Shown: positions 17,192 to 24,016 of the stretch, piece by piece | Layout: each line of letters begins with the position of its first letter | Numbering within the stretch: position 1 is the first letter of the stretch | NCBI GenBank assembly: GCA_024235955.1 | Contig: JACKLJ010000001.1 | Coordinates: 1,287,501-1,351,500, forward strand | DNA from: Burkholderiaceae bacterium | GTDB taxonomy: Bacteria > Pseudomonadota > Gammaproteobacteria > Burkholderiales > Burkholderiaceae_C | Direction: 5' to 3' | DNA length: 64,000 bases | Made by a program: the position numbers and the translations under genes | Notes under the pieces: model-generated | The model's database searches: none | What the model was told of the DNA's origin: nothing | The model's input: the letters and a program-made list of their open reading frames with translations, nothing else

Positions 17192-17516
17192 TCAGTCTGA
17201 TTTTCCAAATGCGCGGCCAGCGGGTGCCTGCCTGGTGTGCCGGGTAGATCAGGCCCGGGCCAGATGCTTGGCGCCATGCGCCGCAAGTCTTGCCCCGCCT
17301 GTTGAACTAGTATGGCCGGCAGGGCTCTTGCCAGCAAAGCCCATCATTATAGAGCTTTGGTGGCCGTTTGGCGAGTCCTTGGGGGCCGCCGCAAGGTACG
17401 TGGCGATGCGACCCGGCTTTCTGGGTAGGGGGAGGGCCGCGGGCGTGGCCGCAGCGCCACGCAGGCCTGCAGGGCCCCGATAAGATCGGCCGCAGGATAT
17501 CCGGAGGAGAAGTTTC
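17192..17516. other. Divergent promoter region of rpsU and the metA-like gene
   Basis: No gene is supported in these 325 bases. On the minus strand TATAAT at 17346-17351 is a good -10 but its -35 is poor. On the plus strand GGAGGAG (about 17503-17509) is the ribosome site of the interrupted outer-membrane gene. A CGTGGCCGCAGCGCCACG hairpin (about 17444-17461) may structure the leader. Confidence 0.4.
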
Positions 17517-17956
17517 ATGAAAGCTGGCAGTGCCCGAACTGGTTTCGCGCAGGCTAGGGCGGTCATGGCCGCCGTGGCCACAGCCTGCGGCTTGCTGGCA
17601 GGCGCCTCGGCGTGGGCAGCGCACCCGCTGATCACCGACGACACCGGCACCCAGGGCACCGGCCACTGGCAGCTCGAGATCAACACCGACCAGACCCGCA
17701 GCCGCGCCGACGGCGCCACCAGCCGCGCCGGGCAGCTCAACACCACCCTCACGCACGGGTTGACCGACGATCTGGATGTGGCGCTGACCCTGCCGTTGCT
17801 GCGCCTGCGCCCGGCCGGCGGCCCAAACGCCAGCGGCGTGGGCGATGCGGCCGTGCAGGCCAAATGGCGCCTGCTGGGGCCGGAAGGCGGCGAGGACGGC
17901 GGCTCGCTCGCCCTCAAGCCGATGCTGCTGCTGCCCACGGGCGACGATGGGCGCGG

Positions 17957-17962
17957 CCTAGG
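17957..17962. repeat. Target-site duplication, left (CCTAGG)
   Basis: Six bases identical to 19004-19009 immediately flank the element. CCTAGG fits the NCTAGN target rule known for IS481 of Bordetella. Confidence 0.9.
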
Positions 17963-18908
17963 TGTGAAGCGTCAAGAGGTTGTTTCTTGACGAGCTGAGT
18001 CTGGAGATGGGTGGCATGCCGCCGATGGCGCTGTGGGGCCGATGGCAGTTGTAGTGATGTTGCCAGTGAGCCAAGGCTGCGGTGCGCTCGGCGCAGTTCT
18101 GGTACGTCCAGCCGTAAGCCCACTCGCGCAAGGCCGACTGGATGAACCGCTCGGCCTTGCCGTTGGTCTGAGGGCGGTAGGCCCGCGTGAAGCTGTGGCG
18201 GATGCCCAGGTCGATGCAGGCCTGACGGAAGTCGCGTGAGCGGAATGCGGCGCCGTTGTCCGTGAGCAGGCGTTTGATGCTCACGCCCAGCCGCCCGTAG
18301 TAGGTCACGGCGTTGTGCAGAAAGCGCACGGCCTGCTCCTTCTTCTCGTCGGGGTGCATCGCGGTGAATGCCAGCCTGGCGTGGTCATCGATGGCCACGA
18401 ACAAGGTCTCCCAACCTGCCCCATCCACCGAATCGCGCCGGTTGCCCGTCACCCGGTGGCTGGGTCTGACGATGCGTCCGAGCTTCTTGGTGTCGATGTG
18501 CAACAGCTCGCCGGGCGCCTCATGCTCGTAGCGCACCACCGGTTCGACAGGATCGAGGTCGCTGAGCCTGGACAGGCCTGCTCGGGCCAGCACCCGGCTG
18601 ACGGTGGACTCGCTCACGCCAACGCTGCGGGCAATAGGCGATTGCAGCATGCGACGACGGCGTAGTTCAACGATCAGCAGAGCCTTGGCCGGATCGATGG
18701 ATCGGGGTGAGCGCACGGGTCGTGAGGACGCATCGGCCAAGGCAGGTGGGCCGCCAGCCAGATAGCGCCCCAGCCACTTCCTGGCCGTTGGCGGTGTCAC
18801 GCCATGTTCGACTGCGGCTTGACCGGCAGAGAGGCCGCCTTCTGTCATCTCTCGAACCATCTGCAGGCGGCGGGCGAAGGTAAGTCGGGCATGCTTATGG
18901 GTGTTCAT
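17958..18908 (-). CDS. IS481-family transposase
   Basis: A 316-residue DDE transposase. An N-terminal helix-turn-helix (LSAGQAAVEHGVTPPTARKW) is followed by an integrase core with acidic residues in LHIDTKK, LLTDNGAAF and GKAERFIQ. The ATG at 18908 gives the family N-terminus MNTHKHARLTFARR; a longer in-frame reading to 18986 is less likely. The coding frame runs through the terminal repeat, and its TAG stop (17958-17960) lies outside the element, inside the target duplication. Confidence 0.93.
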   Translation of the reverse strand: MNTHKHARLTFARRLQMVREMTEGGLSAGQAAVEHGVTPPTARKWLGRYLAGGPPALADASSRPVRSPRSIDPAKALLIVELRRRRMLQSPIARSVGVSESTVSRVLARAGLSRLSDLDPVEPVVRYEHEAPGELLHIDTKKLGRIVRPSHRVTGNRRDSVDGAGWETLFVAIDDHARLAFTAMHPDEKKEQAVRFLHNAVTYYGRLGVSIKRLLTDNGAAFRSRDFRQACIDLGIRHSFTRAYRPQTNGKAERFIQSALREWAYGWTYQNCAERTAALAHWQHHYNCHRPHSAIGGMPPISRLSSSRNNLLTLHT

Positions 18909-19003
18909 CCGGTTGGCTTTCTTGAGGATTGGGTGTTTGGCGACTTCCAGTCTCTCAAACCCAATCCGGATGAACACCGGATACAACCTATTGAAGCTTC
19001 ACA
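17963..19003 (-). mobile_element. IS481-family insertion sequence, complete (1041 bp)
   Basis: The ends are imperfect inverted repeats beginning TGTGAAGC: 24 bases at 17963-17986 and 18980-19003 with three mismatches. The element is flanked by the CCTAGG duplication and carries one DDE transposase reading on the minus strand. All parts look intact, so it may still be mobile. It interrupts an outer-membrane protein gene. Confidence 0.95.
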
Positions 19004-19009
19004 CCTAGG
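19004..19009. repeat. Target-site duplication, right (CCTAGG)
   Basis: Exact copy of 17957-17962 directly after the right terminal repeat. Confidence 0.9.
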
Positions 19010-19390
19010 CACTGGGCGCGCCGGCGCCTCGCTCAACCTGCTGGCGGCCTGGCAGGCGGGCAAGGTGACGGCGCTGGGCAACCTGGGCGCCAGCTACAAC
19101 GGCAACCGGGCAGGCGATCGCACCGCGCTGTGGAACGCCTCGGCGGCTGTGCTGGTCACGCCGCTGCCAGCGCTCACCCTGGCGCTGGACGTGGGCGCCA
19201 GCCGCAACCCCCAGCACGGCACCGGCGCCACGTTGCGCTACGGCCTGCTGGGCGCCATCTGGCACGTGGACGACAAGACCGACCTCGACCTGGGCTGGCG
19301 CCGCAACCTGGGCGGCGGCCAGACCGCCAGCACCTGGGGCGTGGGGCTGACACTGCGCTGGTAGCCGCCAGGCTGCACCGGCGCTGGTGG

Positions 19391-19447
19391 TTGCTATCGC
19401 CACGATAGCTGGCTGCGCCCGCTGCGTATGGGCGTGGGGCCGAAATG
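19391..19447 (+). repeat. Dispersed repeat copy
   Basis: CTATCGCCACGATAGCTGGC then TGCGCCCGCTGCGTATGGGC. The left CTAT...ATAG arms are present. It follows the split gene. Confidence 0.75.
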
Positions 19448-19514
19448 ACCATGAATTTCCGTGCCGCCGGACCTTGGCGCTGAACGCCGCTTCCCTGAGG
19501 TCAGGGTCGCTGTT

Positions 19515-19575
19515 GTTTGAATAGCTGCCTGCGCCCGCCATGAAAGGGCTGGAGCCTGAAAACGCTCCGAAATTT
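19515..19575 (+). repeat. Dispersed repeat copy
   Basis: GAATAGCTGCCTGCGCCCGC then CATGAAAGGGCTGGAGCC. It lies just past the stop of the flavoprotein gene and about 120 bases from the previous copy, in the same orientation. Confidence 0.8.
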
Positions 19576-20870
19576 CAGCCGGAGAGGCCACCGGCGCGCC
19601 GCGCCTCAGCCGCCTGCCCCAGCGCCTCGGCGCAGGCATGGGCGCTGGCCCAGGCCCACTGGAAGTTGTAGCCGCCCAGCCAGCCGGTGACGTCCACCAC
19701 TTCGCCGATGAAATACAGGCCGGGCTGCTGGCGCGCCTCCAGCGTCTGCGACGAGAGGTCGCGCGTGTCCACGCCGCCCACGGTGACCTCGGCCTTGGCA
19801 TAGCCCTCGGTGCCGGAGGGCGTGAGCTGCCAGCGCTGCAGGCGCTCGGCCAGCCGCGCCAGCGCCTTGTCGGGCGCCTCGGCCAGCGGGCGCTGCAGGG
19901 CCGGGTCGTCGGCGCAGAAGGCTTCGGCCAGGCGCGCCGGCAGCCATTGCGCCAGTTCCCTGGCCACCAGCCGGCGCGCGCCGGCCGCCTTGGCCTCGCG
20001 CAGCGCGGCCGCCAGGTCGATGCCGGGCGCCAGGTCGATGGTGAGCGGCGCGCCCGGCTGCCAGTAGCTGGAGATCTGCAGCACCGCCGGGCCGGACAGG
20101 CCGCGGTGGGTGAACAGCAGGTCTTCGTGGAACTGCGTGCGCTGTTTTTTTTCCCCGGTGGCGATCAGCACCGGCAGCGCCAGCCCGGCCAGCCCGGCGT
20201 AGGGTGCCCAGGCCTCGCCGCCGAAAGTGAGCGGCACCAGCCCCGGCCGCGTGGGCACCAGCCGCAGGCCGAACTGGCGCGCCAGCTCGAAACCCAGGCC
20301 GCTGGCGCCGATCTTGGGGATCGACAGCCCGCCCGTGGCCACCACCAGCGCCGGCGCCGACACCACGCCGCGATCGCTATGAACGTGATAGCTGGCTGCG
20401 CCCGCCATGTCTGGGCTGGAAGCCGATCTGGCTTGAAATTCCACATGCTGCACAGCGCAGGGCTGCCAGCGCTCCACCAGGCCGCCTTGAGCGCTGGCGG
20501 CGTCGCATTCGGCCAGCAGGGCGTCGATCAGGTCGCGCGCCGAGCGGTCGCAGAACAGCTGGCCCTTGTGCTTTTCATGCCAGGGCACGCCGTGGCGGTC
20601 GAGCAGGGCGATGATGTCCTGCGGCGTGAAGCGCGCCAGCGCCGAGCGGCAGAAGTGCGGGTTGGCGCCCAGGAAGTGCTTGTGCGGCGCGGCAGGGTCG
20701 AGATCGCGGTTGGTGAAGTTGGCGCGCCCGCCGCCCGAGATGCGCACCTTCTCGGCCACCCGCTCCGTGTGGTCGATCAGCAGCACCCGCAGGCCGCGCT
20801 GCCCGGCCTGCGCGGCGCAGAACAGGCCGGCGGCGCCAGCGCCTATGACGATGGCGTCGAAAGTCTGCAT
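19575..20870 (-). CDS. BaiN/HI0933-type NAD(P)/FAD-dependent oxidoreductase
   Basis: A 431-residue flavoprotein with an N-terminal dinucleotide fold (DAIVIGAGAAGLFCAAQAG), the diagnostic KVRISGGGRANFTNRD, LVVATGG in the middle and a C-terminal FAD loop (GLYFIGEVVDVTGWLGGYNFQWAWAS). The physiological substrate of most members is unknown. Residues ~144-161 (EFQARSASSPDMAGAASYHV) are encoded by a copy of the dispersed repeat, an in-frame insertion that the fold tolerates or that sits in a surface loop. Confidence 0.88.
   Translation of the reverse strand: MQTFDAIVIGAGAAGLFCAAQAGQRGLRVLLIDHTERVAEKVRISGGGRANFTNRDLDPAAPHKHFLGANPHFCRSALARFTPQDIIALLDRHGVPWHEKHKGQLFCDRSARDLIDALLAECDAASAQGGLVERWQPCAVQHVEFQARSASSPDMAGAASYHVHSDRGVVSAPALVVATGGLSIPKIGASGLGFELARQFGLRLVPTRPGLVPLTFGGEAWAPYAGLAGLALPVLIATGEKKQRTQFHEDLLFTHRGLSGPAVLQISSYWQPGAPLTIDLAPGIDLAAALREAKAAGARRLVARELAQWLPARLAEAFCADDPALQRPLAEAPDKALARLAERLQRWQLTPSGTEGYAKAEVTVGGVDTRDLSSQTLEARQQPGLYFIGEVVDVTGWLGGYNFQWAWASAHACAEALGQAAEARRAGGLSG
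20377..20440 (+). repeat. Dispersed repeat copy inside the flavoprotein gene
   Basis: GATAGCTGGCTGCGCCCGCC then ATGTCTGGGCTGGAAGCCGA and TTGAAATT, with the left CTAT arm at 20378. This is one of the best-preserved copies and it stays in frame within the gene. Confidence 0.85.
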
Positions 20871-21036
20871 GGCGGGAGCTTACACGGCACCGGCCGGGCC
20901 CAACTCTGCCTACCGGCTGGTGACATCATTTAATTGCTCAATAACGCAAACAAGCAAATTCAATTGGATCAAATGAATCCATAGAAATACTATTTTTATG
21001 TCTCCACGACGCAACCCAACTTGAAAGGAATCCGAC

Positions 21037-21678
21037 ATGACCGAACCCGTCAGCAGCTTTCTCCACCTCAACGAGCCGGCGCCGGCTTTTCAGGCCAAGA
21101 CCACGCATGGTGACCGCAGCCTGGCCGACTACAAGGGCAAATGGCTGATCCTGTTCTCGCATCCGGCCGATTTCACCCCGGTGTGCACCACCGAGTTCAT
21201 CGGCTTCGCCAAGGCGGCCGACAAGTTCAAGTCGATGAACTGCGAACTGCTGGGCCTGTCGATCGACAGTCTGTTCTCCCACCTGGCCTGGACCCGCAAC
21301 ATCCAGGAAAAGTTCGGTGTGAGCATCCCGTTCCCGATCATCGAGGACATCAAGATGGAAGTGGCGAGTGCCTACGGCATGGTGCATCCGGGCGCGGCCG
21401 ATACGCAGGCCGTGCGCGCCACGTTCTTCATCGACCCGCAAGGCGTGCTGCGCGCCATGGTGTACTACCCGATGAGCAACGGCCGCTCCATCGACGAGTT
21501 CGTGCGCCTGCTGGAGGCCATGCAGACCTCCGATCAGCACAAGGTGGCCACCCCCGAAGGCTGGCAGCCCGGCTGCGACGTGATCGTGCCGCCGCCCAAG
21601 ACCGCCGCCGATGCCGACAAGCGCGGTGGCGAGGGCTACAAGACCACCGACTGGTACTACTCCACCAGGTCGCTGTGA
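21037..21678 (+). CDS. 1-Cys peroxiredoxin (Prx6 type)
   Basis: A 213-residue thiol peroxidase. The peroxidatic Cys is residue 50 in PADFTPVCTTEF. The long C-terminal arm (EGWQPGCDVIVPPPKTAADA, ending DWYYSTRSL) is characteristic of the Prx6/1-Cys group, which reduces hydrogen peroxide and organic peroxides. AAAGGA lies upstream of the ATG. The 160-base upstream region is unusually A/T-rich (20925-21005) and probably holds a regulated promoter; I cannot identify an OxyR site with confidence. Confidence 0.95.
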   Translation: MTEPVSSFLHLNEPAPAFQAKTTHGDRSLADYKGKWLILFSHPADFTPVCTTEFIGFAKAADKFKSMNCELLGLSIDSLFSHLAWTRNIQEKFGVSIPFPIIEDIKMEVASAYGMVHPGAADTQAVRATFFIDPQGVLRAMVYYPMSNGRSIDEFVRLLEAMQTSDQHKVATPEGWQPGCDVIVPPPKTAADADKRGGEGYKTTDWYYSTRSL

Positions 21679-21692
21679 CGCCTTACTGAGGC

Positions 21693-21714
21693 CGCGGGCA
21701 GGGCCCAGCCCGCG
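21693..21714. terminator. Hairpin between convergent peroxiredoxin and cobA
   Basis: CGCGGGC pairs with GCCCGCG around an 8-base loop in the 42-base gap. It could end both transcripts. No T-tract. Confidence 0.45.
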
Positions 21715-21720
21715 CCTGCG

Positions 21721-22530
21721 TCAGGCGAGGACTTCGTGTGCCGCCGCGCCTGCTTCTTGCAGCGCGGCGCGCACACCCTTCACCACGTCGCCGACCACCA
21801 TGATGGCGGGGCTGCCGAGACCGGAGGTTTTCAGGTCGTCCAGCAGCGCGCCCAGGCTGGTGAGGCACTGGCGCTGTTCGGGGCAGGTGGCGCGCTCGAT
21901 CACGGCCACCGGGGTTTCGGGTGGCAGCGCGGCCAGCAGGCCGGCCTGGATGCGCGTGGCGCTGCTGATGCCCATGTAGATCACCAGCGTGAGGCGCAGA
22001 TCCTGCACGGCCTGGCCCAGCCGCGCCCAGTCGACGCCGGGGCCGTCTTTCTGCGGGTGGCCGGTGACGAAGACCACGCCCTGCGCGCGCTCGCGGTGGG
22101 TGAGCGGGGCGCCCAGCGTGGTGATGCCGGCCAGCCCGGCGGTGACGCCGTTGACGACCTCGGGCTCGATGCCGGCGCGGCGCAGGCTTTCGACCTCTTC
22201 GCCGCCGCGGCCGAAGATGAACGGATCGCCGCCCTTCAGGCGCACCACGTTCTCGCCGGCGCGCACGGCTTCCAGCATGAGCTGCTCGATGGTGGCCTGC
22301 GGCGTGCTCTTGCAGCCGCCGCGCTTGCCGACGTAGGTGACGCGGGCTTCCGGCCGCGCGTGGGCCATCACGCCTTCGCCCACCAGGTCGTCCACCAGGA
22401 TCACGCTGGCCGCCCGGATGGCCTTGACGGCCTTGAGCGTGAGCAGGTCCGGATCGCCCGGGCCGGCGCCGACCAGCGTGATGCGGCCCGGCGCCGGTGT
22501 GCCGGCGGGGAGTTCGTTCAGGCGGTTCAT
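21721..22530 (-). CDS. cobA: Uroporphyrinogen-III C-methyltransferase
   Basis: A 269-residue SAM-dependent methylase. The SUMT signatures VGAGPGDPDLLTLKA (near residue 20) and VVRLKGGDPFIFGRGGEE (~95-112) are intact. It makes precorrin-2, the siroheme precursor, and siroheme is the cofactor of the NirB reductase encoded upstream in the same operon. The ATG overlaps the ybiB stop as ATGA. It is the last gene of the nitrate assimilation unit. Confidence 0.95.
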   Translation of the reverse strand: MNRLNELPAGTPAPGRITLVGAGPGDPDLLTLKAVKAIRAASVILVDDLVGEGVMAHARPEARVTYVGKRGGCKSTPQATIEQLMLEAVRAGENVVRLKGGDPFIFGRGGEEVESLRRAGIEPEVVNGVTAGLAGITTLGAPLTHRERAQGVVFVTGHPQKDGPGVDWARLGQAVQDLRLTLVIYMGISSATRIQAGLLAALPPETPVAVIERATCPEQRQCLTSLGALLDDLKTSGLGSPAIMVVGDVVKGVRAALQEAGAAAHEVLA

Positions 22531-23477
22531 GCGGCCAGTTCCCCCAGCGCGGACGTATCGCCGGCCGACTGCAGCTGCTTGCAGGCGCGCGAGATGCGCT
22601 CCACCTGCAGCCAGATCGGCTCCGGCACCGGCACCTGGCCCATCAACACGGCCAGCGTGTAGCTGGCGGTGCTGTCGGCGTCGATGCCATCGGGCAGCAC
22701 GGGCAGGTCGGTCAGCGTGCCTGGCTGGGCCGGCTGCACCACTTCGGCCTCGCCGTTCATCACCAGCTCCATGGCCGGCGTGCGGCGCGCGTCGGCCACC
22801 GGCTCGCCTTCGGTGCCGCGCAGCAGCATGGCGGGCTGACCGGTGAGCAGGAAGGTGTCGCGCATGGAGGTGGCGTATTCGGGGTGCGTGTAGCTGCCGA
22901 CCACCAGCGCCAGGCCGGCCACCGGGTTCATCAGCTTGACCAAGCTGTGTGCCGGGTTGCGCAGGCCGATGGCGCGGCGCGCGTCCAGCAGGCGCGCCAG
23001 GCCCGGGTGCAGCGCGGCGGTGGGCACGTAGTGCACCTGGCCGGGTGCTATCGGTTCCGTAGCTGCCTGCGCCCGCTGGCCAAGGGCCTGGAACACATTT
23101 TCCGTGGAAACGCGGCGGCTTTCGGTGGCCATGCCATGTACCAGCACCGGCCAGCCCTTGCGCGCCAGCAGCAGCGCCAGCAGGGGCGTGAGCACCGGCT
23201 GCTTGCGCGCGCCGTTGTAGCTGGGCAGCACCACCACCGGCAGCGGAGCGGCGGCCGCGGGGCGGGTCATGCGCTCGTGCACGGCGTCCAGAAACCCCGC
23301 CATCTCGGCCGGCGTCTCGCCCTTGACGCGCATGCCGATGCAGAAGGCACCCACCTCCAGATCGGTGCACTGGCCGTCGAGCACCTGGCCCATCAGGTCG
23401 CGCGCCTGCTCGCGCGAGAGGGCGCGGGCACCTTCGCGGCCGCGGCCAATTTCCTTCAGATACTGACTGATACCCAT
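22527..23477 (-). CDS. ybiB: YbiB/TrpD2-family protein
   Basis: A 316-residue protein of the anthranilate phosphoribosyltransferase-like TrpD2/YbiB family (QYLKEIGRGREGARALSREQA at the N-terminus, LLLARKGWPVLVHG near residue 105, THPEYATSMR near 188). E. coli YbiB binds nucleic acids rather than making tryptophan; the biological role is unclear. The ATG at 23477 gives the family start. Residues ~125-140 (FQALGQRAQAATEPIA) come from an in-frame copy of the dispersed repeat. Genes like this are often found beside cobA in nitrate clusters. Confidence 0.88.
   Translation of the reverse strand: MGISQYLKEIGRGREGARALSREQARDLMGQVLDGQCTDLEVGAFCIGMRVKGETPAEMAGFLDAVHERMTRPAAAAPLPVVVLPSYNGARKQPVLTPLLALLLARKGWPVLVHGMATESRRVSTENVFQALGQRAQAATEPIAPGQVHYVPTAALHPGLARLLDARRAIGLRNPAHSLVKLMNPVAGLALVVGSYTHPEYATSMRDTFLLTGQPAMLLRGTEGEPVADARRTPAMELVMNGEAEVVQPAQPGTLTDLPVLPDGIDADSTASYTLAVLMGQVPVPEPIWLQVERISRACKQLQSAGDTSALGELAA
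23048..23102 (+). repeat. Dispersed repeat copy inside ybiB
   Basis: CTATCGGTTCCGTAGCTGCC then TGCGCCCGCTGGCCAAGGGC. It keeps the reading frame of ybiB. Confidence 0.75.
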
Positions 23478-23579
23478 GAATTCATTGTGCGTCAGGCACA
23501 CCCCGCGTGCACTTGACCCCTGTCAAGATTACCCCGGCCGGCGGGTGGCCGCAAACGCCAGGGCTCTGCCGGGCGGTGT

Positions 23580-23927
23580 TCAGTCCAGCCCGAAACTGCG
23601 CAGCAGCGTGGTGAGGTGCCCCGCCTGCGGCAGCACCGGCCCTGCGAACTGCACGCCACCGGCGGCACTGCCGATCACCAGCGTGGGAAAGGTCTCGACG
23701 TCGATGTCGCCCAGCGCATCGGCTTCGTCCTCGATGTCCAGCCAGCGGAACACCAGGCCGGTCTGGCGTGCTGCCTCGGCGTCGAAGGTCAGGCGGTAGT
23801 CGTCGCAGGTGCGGCACCAGGCGGCGCACAGGCAGATCACCGCGCCGCGCGTGCCCGTGGCGGCACCGGCCAGCGTGGCGGCCAGCAGCGGTTCGTGGAG
23901 GCTGATGTCGGACTCGGGCGGTGACAT
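23580..23927 (-). CDS. Thioredoxin-like protein
   Basis: A 115-residue thioredoxin-fold protein with the redox motif WCRTC in CLCAAWCRTCDDYR and the cis-proline TFPTLVIGS. The second ATG (23927) is preferred; 23936 is also possible and neither has a strong ribosome site. It lies between nasA and ybiB, about 90 bases from each, and is probably carried on the same transcript. A role in keeping a nitrate-pathway enzyme reduced is a guess. Confidence 0.82.
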   Translation of the reverse strand: MSPPESDISLHEPLLAATLAGAATGTRGAVICLCAAWCRTCDDYRLTFDAEAARQTGLVFRWLDIEDEADALGDIDVETFPTLVIGSAAGGVQFAGPVLPQAGHLTTLLRSFGLD

Positions 23928-24016
23928 GCCGCCCATTGTGGCCGAGCGCGGCATCCTCGTCCGCGCGGCGGCCGGCCCGGGCCGGACATGCGGAGGGCTT
24001 TCGCCTCATGGTGGTC

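Larger units (their letters stand above)
17517..19364 (+). pseudogene. MetA-pathway-type outer-membrane protein gene, split by an insertion sequence
   Basis: Two halves of one reading frame lie at 17517-17962 and 19010-19364. Joining them with one copy of the CCTAGG duplication restores an exact 266-codon frame (GRGLGTGRAGAS across the junction). The product has a signal peptide ending ASAWA, then HPLITDDTGTQGTGHWQLE and repeated amphipathic strands up to a terminal LTLRW. This is the pattern of the beta-barrel family named for the MetA phenol pathway and often annotated as a transporter. The gene is inactivated in this strain, apparently recently, because both halves are otherwise intact. 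Confidence 0.88.
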
